From DATFWC01 sp963777755 (GTDB taxonomy: Bacteria > Pseudomonadota > Alphaproteobacteria > Rhizobiales > Xanthobacteraceae), in the NCBI GenBank assembly GCA_963777755.1, contig CAVZSC010000001.1, positions 248,001 to 312,000 of the forward strand: 64,000 nucleotides of DNA, in the 5' to 3' direction. The notes under the pieces were generated by a model. It was not told the DNA's origin. It saw only the letters and a list, made by a program, of their open reading frames with translations, and did not search any database. The stretch's first letter is position 1; the number at the start of each line of letters is the position of its first letter. A program made the position numbers and the translations under genes. Of this stretch, positions 33,365 to 41,917 are shown one piece after another.

Positions 33365-33682
33365 TCAGGGTTCTTCATCTTGGAAGCTTGTCTCGAACTC
33401 CCGCCCGCCGTAGTAGATGCCTAGAACGACCACGACGCGTCGTGAGTGGTCTACACGAAACAAAATCGTAGCTCGTCGTCGATAGCCCAAAGTGCGCAAT
33501 CCAGGTCGCAAGTCATCCCGACGTGTCCCCAATTCGGGGATGTCCTGCAATTTCCGGCAATGGTCCAGAAGCTTGTCGACAAATGCCTCGGCGACGCGCG
33601 CGTCGGCACGACCATGAATGTAATCGAAAATTTGTTTCAGATCCTTCCGGGCGCTGGCCTCGAGGAGAAGCTCGTAGGGCAC
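33365..33682 (-). CDS. parE: ParE/RelE-type toxin
   Basis: 105-residue toxin of the ParE/RelE superfamily (unrelated to topoisomerase ParE). Typical wording: ASARKDLKQIFDYIHGRADARVAEAFVDKLLDHCRKLQDIPELGTRRDDLRPGLRTLGYRRRATILFRVD, then VVVVLGIYYGGREFE. It starts seven bases after the antitoxin stop, in the usual antitoxin-toxin order. ParE toxins inhibit gyrase. RelE-like activity is the alternative. Confidence 0.85.
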   Translation of the reverse strand: MPYELLLEASARKDLKQIFDYIHGRADARVAEAFVDKLLDHCRKLQDIPELGTRRDDLRPGLRTLGYRRRATILFRVDHSRRVVVVLGIYYGGREFETSFQDEEP

Positions 33683-33689
33683 ACCCGTT

Positions 33690-33980
33690 CTACCTAGCGC
33701 GCGGACGTGTCTTTGAGCGGCTCCTTATGTATCGCTTGATCTCCTTCGTGGCTCGATCGATGGTAACGGCGCGACTCGGATCAGCCTCATAGGCATCATA
33801 ACGCGCCACCCCCTCGGTTCGCAGCCATCGCTCAACCGCAGCTTCACGTTCCTGCAGCGCCCGAAGACCGTCACGGATGACCTCGCTTTCCGTGGCATAG
33901 GCGCCGGAAGCGACTTTGGACTTGACCATTTTCGCCATGTCGTGCGGTAACGTAACACTCAACGCGCGTGTTGCTCTCAT
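33690..33980 (-). CDS. parD: ParD-type antitoxin (ribbon-helix-helix)
   Basis: About 96 residues. An N-terminal ribbon-helix-helix domain (RALSVTLPHDMAKMVKSKVASGAYATESEVIRDGLRALQEREAA) is followed by a toxin-binding tail. This is the CopG/ParD pattern. The start is probably 33980 (MRATRALSV); 34004 is possible. It pairs with the toxin gene just downstream and likely autorepresses the operon. The pair sits between soxB and soxC. Confidence 0.85.
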   Translation of the reverse strand: MRATRALSVTLPHDMAKMVKSKVASGAYATESEVIRDGLRALQEREAAVERWLRTEGVARYDAYEADPSRAVTIDRATKEIKRYIRSRSKTRPRAR

Positions 33981-34100
33981 TTTTCGCCTCTGCGGGCTCG
34001 TCAATACGATTAAATCCTATTCATTTGTTCGGCGTGTGTGAAGGCATCTTGTGGAAAAATGTCGCGGCGAGACCTGACAAGTCATGTTGCATGTTGTCAC

Positions 34101-34116
34101 ATTCAAAAATAAGAAT
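34101..34116. promoter_or_regulatory. ATTC-N8-GAAT site upstream of soxC, SqrR-like operator candidate
   Basis: ATTC (34101-34104), eight bases AAAAATAA, GAAT (34113-34116), about 45 bases before the soxC start. This matches the ATTC-N8-GAAT pattern reported for SqrR binding (recalled). With a SqrR-type regulator at 18537-18914, sulfide control of soxCD is plausible but unproven. Confidence 0.5.
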
Positions 34117-34161
34117 ATATCCGGCCCGGTGCCATCGCAAACTACGCCAGGAGGCCCCTGA

Positions 34162-35433
34162 ATGACCGAGAGGCATGAGGACAAGGTCCTCCCGTCCCGC
34201 CGTAGCCTGCTCGCCGCGGCGGCTGCGTTCGGCGGCACCGCGCTCGTCGGCGATGGGGCGCGCGCGGACAATCCCGCGAACCTGCCGCCCAACGTGCCGC
34301 CGTGGACGCGTACACTGGGCGACGGCGTGGCGACGCGCCCGTATGGGAGCCCGTCGCAATTCGAGAAGCACGTGGTGCGCCGCGACGTGGCCTGGCTCAC
34401 CGCGAGCCGCGAATCCTCGGTCAGCTTCACGCCCCTGCACGAGCTCGACGGCATCATCACGCCGAATGGGCTCGCCTTCGAGCGCCATCACGGCGGCATC
34501 GCCGAGATCGACCCCGATGACTATCGGCTGATGCTGCACGGGCTGGTCGACAAGCCGCTGATGCTGACGCTGGCCGACCTCAAGCGCTACCCGCGCGCCA
34601 GCCGCATCTATTTCCTCGAATGCGCGGCGAATTCCGGGATGGAATGGCGCGGCGCCCAGCTGAACGGCTGCCAGTATACCCACGGCATGGTCCACTGCGT
34701 CGAATATACCGGCGTGACGCTGCGGATCCTGCTCGAGGAGGCGGGGCTCAAGACCAGGGCGCGCTGGCTGCTCGCCGAGGGCGCCGATTCCGCCGCCATG
34801 AGCCGGTCGATCCCGCTCGCCAAGGCGCTCGACGACTGCTTGGTCGCCTATCGCATGAACGGCGAGATGCTGCGCCCCGAGCAGGGCTACCCGGTGCGGC
34901 TGGTGGTGCCCGGCTGGGAGGGCAACGTCTGGGTCAAGTGGCTGCGCCGCATCAAGGTCGGCGACGAGCCGTGGTATGCGCGCGAGGAGACGTCCAAGTA
35001 TACCGACCTCATGGCCGACGGCACGGCGCGCAAGTTCACCTTCGTGATGGACGCGAAATCCGTCATCACCAGCCCGAGCCCGCAGGCGCCGCTGCGGCAG
35101 CGCGGCTTCACCGTGATCTCCGGGCTCGCCTGGTCGGGGCGCGGCCGCGTGCGTCGCGTCGACGTCTCGCTCGACGGCGGCCGCAACTGGCGCGAGGCGA
35201 AGATCGACGGGCTGGTGCTCGACAAGGCGTGCGTGCGCTTCTACGCCGAAACCGACTGGAACGGCGAGGAGCTTTTGCTGCAGTCGCGCGCGATCGACGA
35301 GACCGGCTACGTGCAGCCGAGCAAGGCGGAGCTGCGGGCAGTCCGCGGCGTGAACTCGATCTATCACAACAACGGCATCCAGACCTGGCATGTGCTCACG
35401 AGCGGAGAGGTCGAGAATGTCGAGGTGTCGTGA
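34162..35433 (+). CDS. soxC: Sulfane dehydrogenase molybdopterin subunit SoxC
   Basis: 423-residue molybdenum-cofactor subunit of the SoxCD sulfane dehydrogenase, which oxidises SoxY-bound sulfane sulfur. A Tat leader (SRRSLLAAAAAFGGTALVGDGARA) is followed by the sulfite-oxidase fold. The Mo-ligand Cys is Cys154 in FLECAANSGMEWRG, and VVPGWEGNVWVKWLRRIKVGDEPW and the dimerisation domain (GRVRRVDVSLDGGRNW) match SoxC of known thiosulfate oxidisers. It lies directly before soxD with hairpins between. Confidence 0.93.
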   Translation: MTERHEDKVLPSRRSLLAAAAAFGGTALVGDGARADNPANLPPNVPPWTRTLGDGVATRPYGSPSQFEKHVVRRDVAWLTASRESSVSFTPLHELDGIITPNGLAFERHHGGIAEIDPDDYRLMLHGLVDKPLMLTLADLKRYPRASRIYFLECAANSGMEWRGAQLNGCQYTHGMVHCVEYTGVTLRILLEEAGLKTRARWLLAEGADSAAMSRSIPLAKALDDCLVAYRMNGEMLRPEQGYPVRLVVPGWEGNVWVKWLRRIKVGDEPWYAREETSKYTDLMADGTARKFTFVMDAKSVITSPSPQAPLRQRGFTVISGLAWSGRGRVRRVDVSLDGGRNWREAKIDGLVLDKACVRFYAETDWNGEELLLQSRAIDETGYVQPSKAELRAVRGVNSIYHNNGIQTWHVLTSGEVENVEVS

Positions 35434-35478
35434 ATCATTTTTCGCTGAAATCGGCGCAGCGCGGTGCCGCTTGCTCCA

Positions 35479-35603
35479 CCTCTCCCCGCTTGCGGGGAGA
35501 GGTCGGCGCGCTCTTGCGCGCCGGGTGAGGGGGGCTTTCCCCGCGCACGGTCTTGCGGCAAGGCCCCCTCACCCCGACCCTCTCCCCGCAAGCGGGGAGA
35601 GGG
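35479..35603. repeat. Paired hairpins between soxC and soxD
   Basis: Two strong stems, CCTCTCCCCGC-TT-GCGGGGAGAGG (35479-35502) and CCCTCTCCCCGC-AA-GCGGGGAGAGGG (35578-35603), flank a third stem GTGAGGGGG ... CCCCCTCAC. This is a known style of rhizobial palindrome; it may dampen soxD expression or protect soxC mRNA. Confidence 0.7.
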
Positions 35604-35647
35604 AGCAGACCGAGCAAGCGGCGCCACCGTGCGTCACCTTCGCCACA

Positions 35648-36316
35648 ATGCGTTCCCGTATCACCGGTCTGTTCGTCGTCGCTACGATCCTCGTTGCAGG
35701 AACCGCCTTCGCCGATTCCGGCAAGCGCCGGTACGGCATCGGCCGCGAAGCGCTGCCGCACGAGATCGCCGGCTGGGACATCGACGTGCGGCCGGACGGG
35801 CAGGGGCTTCCGGCGGGCCGCGGCTCGGTGAAGGCGGGCGAAGAGGTCTACATGACGCGCTGCGCCGCCTGCCATGGCGAGTTCGGCGAAGGGGCGGGGC
35901 GCTTTCCGCACATCGCCGGCGGCCACGGCTCGCTCGCCTCGCACGATCCCAACAAGACCGTCGGCTCGTATTTCCCCTATCTGTCGACGCTGTTCGACTA
36001 TACCCGCCATGCCATGCCGTTCGGCGACGCGCAGTCGCTCTCGAACGACGAGCTTTTTGCCGTCGTCGCCTACGTGCTCTATCTCAACGACGTCGTAGAC
36101 GACAAATTCGAGCTGTCGAAGGAGAGCTGGGCGATCGTGAAGATGCCGAACGCGGGCGGCTTTCGCGACGACGACCGCGAGAGCGCCGAGAAGGCGTTCT
36201 GGAATCCGGCGCCCTGCATGACGAACTGCAAGGGGGAGGCGAAGATCGTCGGCCGCGCCCGCGTCATCGACGTGACGCCGCAGGACGACCGCAAGCCGCC
36301 GAAGGGCATGGAGTAG
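35648..36316 (+). CDS. soxD: Sulfane dehydrogenase cytochrome subunit SoxD
   Basis: 222-residue periplasmic cytochrome c, electron acceptor for SoxC. The signal peptide is RITGLFVVATILVAGTAFA, then the SoxD-type start GREALPHEIAGWDIDVRPDGQGLPAGRGS. The haem motif is CAACH (72-76), and the distal Met is probably in RHAMPFGDAQSL. Only one haem domain is present, shorter than the di-haem SoxD of Paracoccus. A Cys pair, CMTNC, lies in the tail. The ATG at 35648 follows the hairpin region. Confidence 0.9.
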   Translation: MRSRITGLFVVATILVAGTAFADSGKRRYGIGREALPHEIAGWDIDVRPDGQGLPAGRGSVKAGEEVYMTRCAACHGEFGEGAGRFPHIAGGHGSLASHDPNKTVGSYFPYLSTLFDYTRHAMPFGDAQSLSNDELFAVVAYVLYLNDVVDDKFELSKESWAIVKMPNAGGFRDDDRESAEKAFWNPAPCMTNCKGEAKIVGRARVIDVTPQDDRKPPKGME

Positions 36317-36348
36317 CGCCGGAACGCTGCGGCCGCCGGCGTGACGGC

Positions 36349-37350
36349 CTATGAGCGGCGCGCGCTGCGCCTGAGGCTTTCCGAAGGTCTTTCCCCGAAC
36401 CGCTTCCGGTATTCGACCGAAAAGCGGCCCATATGGCTGAACCCCCAGCTCATCGCGATCTCGGTGATGCTCTCCCCCGGCTGCGCCCGCGCCAGCGCCT
36501 CGCGCGCCTTCTCCAGACGGGCGTTTCGCAGGTACCGCATCGGCGAGATGCCGTGGAATTCCTGGAAGTGCTTGAACAGAGTGCGTCCGGCAATTCCCGA
36601 TGCCGCCGTGATGTCGGCGACGGTGATGGGCGCATCGAGCTGCGCCCGCATGTACTCGATGGCGCGCTTCACGTCGCGCGGCACGATCCGCTTCTCGGTT
36701 CGTTGCAGCACCGTGGTGTAGCTGTGCGGATGCGCGAGAAGGAGCTTCGCCACGAGGAAATCCTCGAACGCGCTGATCGTGATCGGGGTCCATGGCGTTG
36801 GATCGGCCTGCCGGAAATCCTGCACGGCGAGCAGGAGGTAGCGCGCAAAGTTCTGGCCGTATCCCTTGGCGAGCTCCATGGCGGGGGCGAACTCGGGCAG
36901 GTCGTCGGCCGGTTCGCCCAACAGGGCGCCGAGCTGGCGCGCCACAGCGCCGTGCGAGAGGCGCACAGCCAGCGAAGTGGCGGATGCGTCGTGGCGAAGC
37001 ATCCGGCGGTCGCTCGCAGGAGAAAAGATCACGGCCCGACGCGGGGTGCACACGAGGCTGGATCGGTTGGCGCTCGCTTCGATGGTCCCATTCACCGGAA
37101 TGAACACCACATAGTGGCTGTCCGGACGGCTGCCTTCGATCGCGGCCCCGCTGCAGCGGACGTGATGGATGAGCGTGCTCGGCAGGTCGACGCCTTCGAT
37201 GCGCACATCGACTTGCCGTTCCCGCCACCGCGCTGGCTCGAACGCCAGGTCATCGCCGAAGCGCGCACGAAGATAAGCGCGCGTCTCGTCGACATCGCGG
37301 CTGTCGACGATCCGTCGCCACGTCACCGGCGCTGCAGTGTCGGAATTCAC
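36349..37350 (-). CDS. AraC-family transcriptional regulator
   Basis: 333 residues. An N-terminal sensing domain with AraC-binding-like wording (VFIPVNGTIEASANRS, AVIFSPASDRRMLRHDASAT) is followed by a C-terminal double HTH (IEYMRAQLDAPITVADITAASGIAGRTLFKHFQEFHGISPMRYLRNARLEKAREAL, then ITEIAMSWGFSHMGRFSVEYRKRFGERPSESLR). A GTG at 37350 with GGGGGTGG upstream is the best start; no ATG fits. It is convergent with soxD. Its effector is unknown. Confidence 0.85.
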   Translation of the reverse strand: MNSDTAAPVTWRRIVDSRDVDETRAYLRARFGDDLAFEPARWRERQVDVRIEGVDLPSTLIHHVRCSGAAIEGSRPDSHYVVFIPVNGTIEASANRSSLVCTPRRAVIFSPASDRRMLRHDASATSLAVRLSHGAVARQLGALLGEPADDLPEFAPAMELAKGYGQNFARYLLLAVQDFRQADPTPWTPITISAFEDFLVAKLLLAHPHSYTTVLQRTEKRIVPRDVKRAIEYMRAQLDAPITVADITAASGIAGRTLFKHFQEFHGISPMRYLRNARLEKAREALARAQPGESITEIAMSWGFSHMGRFSVEYRKRFGERPSESLRRSARRS

Positions 37351-37557
37351 GTGCCACCCCCATGGGCCGCAGGGCGATCCCTGCCGATCATAGCACCTGA
37401 CGCATTGCGTTTTTCGGCAGTTTTCGGATAGCCGCGACGCCGCCGGTGTGGCGCATATCCGGTCGCGCGACAGCGTCGGGCTTATCGCCCCTATCGGGGG
37501 GCCTGGACTATTCGGGAGACGTGCATGTCCCACGCGATGGACCGGCGGCGCCGATCG

Positions 37558-38511
37558 TCAGCGCTTGGCGTGAGCAAACAGCTCCCGCATGTGCGCGGCG
37601 AGCATGGCGCAGAAGGCCTCGGCGTAGGCGGGCAGGGAGCGTCGTCGGTCCCACAGCACGGCGCGCGGCGTCTGCAGCGGGCTGCCGCCGTAGGCGAGGC
37701 GGGCGACGGCAAGCCGCCTGTCGGCGACGCGCACGGTGGAGGGGATGACGGCGGTGCCGTGTCCGGCGCGGGCGAGCGCGATCAGGGCGGCCGGCGCATC
37801 GCTTTCGAGCACCACGATCGGCTCGATGCGCGCCAGCCGGCACGCCGCATCGAACAGCCTGCGGCTGACGAAGCCCGGCTTGGGCAGCAGCAGCGGACGC
37901 TGCGCGAGCGCGCCGATGTCGAGGGTTTGCCGCGCGAGCGGCGCGGACGACCGACGCGCGCGCCGCGCGCCCGGCCGGTGCTCGCGCGATGCGGCGGAAC
38001 GGCTGGACACCGCCAGGACCTCCAGCGGCGGCAGGGCAAAGCTGGCGAACCGGTCGTCCCCTGCCTGGGCGACGTTGATGGCGAGCTCGACGTCGCCGCG
38101 TTCCACCAAGTCGAAGTGATCGAAGGCGACGGCTTCGATGACCTTCACCTTCACGCCGGGATGGCGGCGGGCGTAGCGGTGCAGCAACGTCGGGAGGACG
38201 TGCTCGATCGTCTGCGGCGCGGCGGCGATGCGCAGGAGCCCGGCCTCGCCCTGGCGGAACGAGGCGATCCGCTGGTCCAGGAGGTCGGCGCGGCTGAGCA
38301 CCGCGCGGCAATGCTCGAGCAGGTCACCCCCCTCGGCGGTGAGCGCGAGCCGTCGGCCGGCGCGCTGGAACAGGTCGACGCCGAGCTCGCCGTTGAGCTC
38401 GACGAGCTGGCGCGACAGCGCCGGTTGCGTGACGCCCAGCAAGCGCGACGCCTCGAGCACCGTGCCGTGCTCGGCGACCGTCACGAACGTGCGCAGGCGT
38501 TTGAGATCCAC
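37558..38511 (-). CDS. LysR-family transcriptional regulator (first)
   Basis: 317 residues. The N-terminal winged HTH is MDLKRLRTFVTVAEHGTVLEASRLLGVTQPALSRQLVELNGELGVDLFQRAGRRLALT. The effector domain is normal in length, with an unusual Arg-rich insert (EHRPGARRARRSS) near its middle. It is followed in the same direction by a second LysR (stop at 38515), so the two are tandem duplicates in one transcript. Targets unknown; both face the peroxiredoxin/fcc side of the cluster. Confidence 0.88.
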   Translation of the reverse strand: MDLKRLRTFVTVAEHGTVLEASRLLGVTQPALSRQLVELNGELGVDLFQRAGRRLALTAEGGDLLEHCRAVLSRADLLDQRIASFRQGEAGLLRIAAAPQTIEHVLPTLLHRYARRHPGVKVKVIEAVAFDHFDLVERGDVELAINVAQAGDDRFASFALPPLEVLAVSSRSAASREHRPGARRARRSSAPLARQTLDIGALAQRPLLLPKPGFVSRRLFDAACRLARIEPIVVLESDAPAALIALARAGHGTAVIPSTVRVADRRLAVARLAYGGSPLQTPRAVLWDRRRSLPAYAEAFCAMLAAHMRELFAHAKR

Positions 38512-38514
38512 GGT

Positions 38515-39447
38515 TCAGCTCCCCTTGACGGCGGCCGGCCGCCTGCGCCCGAAGGTCTGCTTCACGTATCCCGCGAAGAGATCCGCAAAGGCGGCGGCAT
38601 GCGGCGAGAACGAGCGCCGGCGGTCCCACAGCACGGCAACCTCGATACTGAGCTCCTTGCGCCGATGGGTGACGCGCAGCGTGCGGAGCGCCTTCGCCCC
38701 GGGGCCCAGGATGGATGGGATGATCGCCACGCCGTGCCCGGCCTCGGCGAGCGCCAGCAGCGCGTGCGCGGCGCTGCTCTCGAGCCGGATGTCGGGCCTC
38801 ACCCCGGCGACCCGGCAGGCGGCGTCGAAGATGCTGCGCGTCGCATAGGAGGGGCTCGGGAGCAGCAACGGGTGGCCGACGAGCTCGCTGATCTCGATCG
38901 TGTCGCCGCGTCCGATCGCGCGCGACGGCTCGTAGGCCGCCAGGACCCTGAACCACGGCAGCACGCGGCTGGCGAAGCGCCGCTCGTCCACCTCGATGAC
39001 GTTGAGAATGTTGATGGCGAGGTGCGCCTCGCCGCGCTCGAGCATGGCGAGGTGCCGGTCGGCATCGGCCTCGACCAGGGCAAGCCTGGGCGCATCGGCC
39101 TGCTGCTCCCAGCGGCGCAGGAAACCGGGAAACATGCCCTCGATGGTCAATGCGGAGCCGGCGACCCTGAGCACCGCAATGTCGCCGCGCCGCAGGGCCC
39201 GCGCCCGTTCGCTCAACGCGGCGACGTCGGCGATGAGATTGCGACAGTCGCCCAGGAGCTGCTCGCCGGGCGCGGTGAGCAGGAGCCGGTTGCCGACGCG
39301 CGCGAACAGGTTGAAGCCGAGCTGCTGCTCGAAGCCGGCGAGCTGGCGCGACAGCGCCGGCTGGGTGATGCGCAGCACCTCGGCGGCGGCCGAAACGGTG
39401 CCGTGCTCGGCGACGGCCACGAACGTGCGCAGGCGCTTGATGTCCAT
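38515..39447 (-). CDS. LysR-family transcriptional regulator (second)
   Basis: 310 residues. The HTH is MDIKRLRTFVAVAEHGTVSAAAEVLRITQPALSRQLAGFEQQLGFNLFARVGNRLLLT, close to that of its neighbour. The effector domain carries GHGVAIIPSILGPG, also shared with the other copy (GHGTAVIPSTV). It is divergent from the peroxiredoxin gene, a usual arrangement for a LysR and its target. A dyad at 39460-39474 lies just upstream. Confidence 0.88.
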   Translation of the reverse strand: MDIKRLRTFVAVAEHGTVSAAAEVLRITQPALSRQLAGFEQQLGFNLFARVGNRLLLTAPGEQLLGDCRNLIADVAALSERARALRRGDIAVLRVAGSALTIEGMFPGFLRRWEQQADAPRLALVEADADRHLAMLERGEAHLAINILNVIEVDERRFASRVLPWFRVLAAYEPSRAIGRGDTIEISELVGHPLLLPSPSYATRSIFDAACRVAGVRPDIRLESSAAHALLALAEAGHGVAIIPSILGPGAKALRTLRVTHRRKELSIEVAVLWDRRRSFSPHAAAFADLFAGYVKQTFGRRRPAAVKGS

Positions 39448-39459
39448 GCCGGGCAATGT

Positions 39460-39474
39460 ATGCCAGATCGGCAT
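39460..39474. promoter_or_regulatory. LysR-type operator candidate ATGCC-N5-GGCAT
   Basis: Perfect five-base dyad in the divergent interval between the second LysR gene and the peroxiredoxin, 13 bases from the LysR start. LysR boxes often have a T-N11-A core; this dyad contains one. Assignment is by position and symmetry. Confidence 0.4.
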
Positions 39475-39645
39475 GGAGATATAGAAGAATTATGCATTGG
39501 ACAGCGCGGGGCGCGGTAGAGCAAATGCGCGCCGCTTGTCGAACGAAACATCATAGGCAGCGACTATCTGCGATGAAGTCGTTCGACGAGGCGGAGCGAC
39601 AAAGGCATCGATGAAAACTATCAACAAACCCTGAAGGAGGATGAC

Positions 39646-40308
39646 ATGACTCTTGCGATCGGCGATATCGCCCCGGACTTTGAGGCCAGGACCACGCAGG
39701 GCAAGATCCACTTCCACGACTGGCTCGGCAACGCATGGGCGGTGCTGTTCTCGCATCCCAAGGACTTCACCCCGGTATGCACGACCGAGCTCGGCCACAT
39801 GGCGAGGATCAAGCCGGAGTTCGATCGCAGGAATGTGAAGATCATCGGGCTGAGCGTCGATCCGGTGGAGAAGCACCTTCAGTGGGCGAGCGATATCAAG
39901 GAGACGCAGGGGGTGGCGCCGAACTTTCCGATGATCGGCGACACCGACATGGCGATCGCCAAGCTGTGGGGCATGCTTCCCGCCTCCGCCTCCGGCGACG
40001 CCGACACGCGCACCGCGGCGGACAACCAGACCGTCCGTAACGTGTTCGTGATCGGGCCGGACAAGAAGATCAAGCTGATCCTCGTCTACCCGATGACGAC
40101 TGGGCGCAATTTCGACGAGCTGTTGCGCGTCATCGACTCCCTGCAGCTCACCGCGAAGCACAAGGTCGCGACGCCGGTGAACTGGAAGCACGGCGACGAC
40201 GTCATCATCGCCGGCTCGGTGAGCGACGAGGACGCCCGCCGGCAGTACCCGGACGGCTGGACGGCGCCCAAGCCCTACATCCGAATCGTGCCGCAGCCGG
40301 CGGCATGA
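39646..40308 (+). CDS. Peroxiredoxin (Prx6-like)
   Basis: 220-residue thiol peroxidase reducing hydroperoxides. The peroxidatic Cys is Cys45 in FTPVCTTELG. The long C-terminal dimerisation part (KHKVATPVNWKHGDDVIIAGSVSDEDARRQYPDGW) is typical of the Prx6/1-Cys group. There is no signal peptide, so it is cytoplasmic. GAAGGAGGA lies just before the ATG. Divergent from a LysR gene and upstream of the di-haem peroxidase, it probably guards against peroxide produced during sulfur oxidation. Confidence 0.92.
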   Translation: MTLAIGDIAPDFEARTTQGKIHFHDWLGNAWAVLFSHPKDFTPVCTTELGHMARIKPEFDRRNVKIIGLSVDPVEKHLQWASDIKETQGVAPNFPMIGDTDMAIAKLWGMLPASASGDADTRTAADNQTVRNVFVIGPDKKIKLILVYPMTTGRNFDELLRVIDSLQLTAKHKVATPVNWKHGDDVIIAGSVSDEDARRQYPDGWTAPKPYIRIVPQPAA

Positions 40309-40416
40309 CGCGGTTGCATTTTCGCCACTGTCGCGCGGCCTGATGGGCTTCGAGCGCAAGCTGTTCATTGCGGCTATCGCCAGGCGGCGATGGCCTGCGC
40401 AGACCGGAGGGTAATC

Positions 40417-41472
40417 GTGATCGACAGACCGAAAGCGGCATTGGTCCTGCTTTTTCCCATGGCGGGCCTGCTGGGGCTCGGCGGCGTGTTGACGGCAAGC
40501 TGGGAGGCCCGTTCGGCATCGCCGGATATTGCAGCGATGAAGGCCGAGTACCGGCGACCGGCGGCGCGGCCGATCGAGAACCAGGCGCTGGTCGATCTCG
40601 GCCGGCTCCTGTTCTGGGATCCCCGAGTCTCGGCGTCGGGCGACACGGCGTGCGTGACCTGCCATCTTCCCAATCTCGGCTGGGCGGTCACGGATGCGCG
40701 CAGCCGCAACGATTCCGGCAAGCTGACCTCGCGCCGGTCGCAGACCCTGATCGGGATCGGGCACGCCCAGCCCCCGTTCGGCTGGGACGGACGCAACGTT
40801 ACACTCGAGGCGCAGGCCAAATCCTCGGTCGCCACCGGATCCATGTCGATGCGCGAAACCTCGACGCCGGTGAAGGTCGAGGTGATCGAGGCGCGCATTC
40901 GGGCGATCCCCGAATACGTGGAGCGGTTCGCCAAGGCGCTGCCGGGGACGCCGATCACGCTCGATTCGATGGCGCTCGCGATCGCCGCCTATGAACGGAC
41001 GTTCGAGCCCGGCATCGCGCCGTTCGACCGCTGGGTCGCAGGCGAGGAGGGCGCGATCTCCGAAGTCGCCAAGCGGGGCTTCGTCCTCTACAACACCAAG
41101 GCGAATTGCTTCGCCTGTCATTCCGGTTGGCGGTTCACCGACGACCTGTTTCACGACATCAGCACCACCAAGACCGATCTCGGCCGCGGCCGCGAGATCA
41201 AGAACGACGAACTGATGCAGTACGCGTTCAAGACGCCGACCCTGCGCTCGGTGGCGCTGCGGCCTCCCTATATGCACAACGGCTCGGCCATGACTCTCAA
41301 GGACGTAGTCGTGCACTATGAAAAGGAGCCGATCGACCGCCCGAGCCGCTCGCCGCTGTTCGTGCCGGTGGAACTCACCGAGCAGGAGCGGCTCGATCTC
41401 GTTGCCTTCATGGAGACCCTGAGCGGGAAACCCGAGGGCGAGCCGGCACCGAAGCTGCCCGGAGCGAACTGA
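40417..41472 (+). CDS. Di-haem cytochrome c peroxidase / MauG-family protein
   Basis: 351-residue exported di-haem protein. A hydrophobic N-terminal anchor or signal (ALVLLFPMAGLLGLGGVLTAS) precedes two haem motifs, CVTCH (79-83) and CFACH (231-235). Also present are GHAQPPFGWDGRNVTLEAQA and KTPTLRSVALRPPYMHNGSAMTL, hallmarks of bacterial cytochrome c peroxidase. GTG 40417 has GGAGGG six bases upstream. It is followed closely by fccA and fccB, so it may take part in the same electron-transfer operon. Confidence 0.88.
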   Translation: MIDRPKAALVLLFPMAGLLGLGGVLTASWEARSASPDIAAMKAEYRRPAARPIENQALVDLGRLLFWDPRVSASGDTACVTCHLPNLGWAVTDARSRNDSGKLTSRRSQTLIGIGHAQPPFGWDGRNVTLEAQAKSSVATGSMSMRETSTPVKVEVIEARIRAIPEYVERFAKALPGTPITLDSMALAIAAYERTFEPGIAPFDRWVAGEEGAISEVAKRGFVLYNTKANCFACHSGWRFTDDLFHDISTTKTDLGRGREIKNDELMQYAFKTPTLRSVALRPPYMHNGSAMTLKDVVVHYEKEPIDRPSRSPLFVPVELTEQERLDLVAFMETLSGKPEGEPAPKLPGAN

Positions 41473-41562
41473 TGGACGCGGGTTGGCCGGTGCGACATGC
41501 GGATGCAGCGCGGGTGCCGGCGTCTTGCGCTAGCGTGGAGCGGTTTCGACCGGGCGCGAGCG

Positions 41563-41904
41563 ATGGTTCTGTTGACGGCGGCGCGGCGCGGCTTGTGCTG
41601 CGTCATGTTGGGCGGGGCGGCGACCCTCGGACTGTTCATCGGCATGCGTGCGGGTGCTGCCGCGCCCGATCTGGAGCTCGGCCGGTATCTCGCCTCCGAA
41701 TGCATGACCTGCCATCGTGGCGCGACCGCAACCGCCGCGATTCCCAACATCTTCGGACGGCCGGAGCAGGAGCTCACGCACATCATTCGCGCCTACCGGG
41801 AGAAGCAGCTGCCCAATCCGGTGATGCAGAACATCGCCGGCCGTCTCAAGGACGACGAGATCGAAGCGCTCGCCGCCTATTTTGCAACGACACCAAAACC
41901 ATGA
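41563..41904 (+). CDS. fccA: Cytochrome c subunit of flavocytochrome c sulfide dehydrogenase
   Basis: About 113 residues with a signal/anchor (GLCCVMLGGAATLGLFIGMRAGA) and one haem motif CMTCH (47-51); the Met ligand is probably in NPVMQNIAG. The small mono-haem form and its place directly before fccB identify it as the electron-accepting subunit (also called SoxE). The start is uncertain; ATG 41497 in the same frame would add 22 residues. Confidence 0.8.
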   Translation: MVLLTAARRGLCCVMLGGAATLGLFIGMRAGAAAPDLELGRYLASECMTCHRGATATAAIPNIFGRPEQELTHIIRAYREKQLPNPVMQNIAGRLKDDEIEALAAYFATTPKP

Positions 41905-41917
41905 GGGAACGACTTCC

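Noticed and set aside
33365..33682. Toxin named parE taken as topoisomerase subunit
   Set aside because: It is a 105-residue RelE/ParE-fold toxin; the topoisomerase gene of the same name is at 1-1316.
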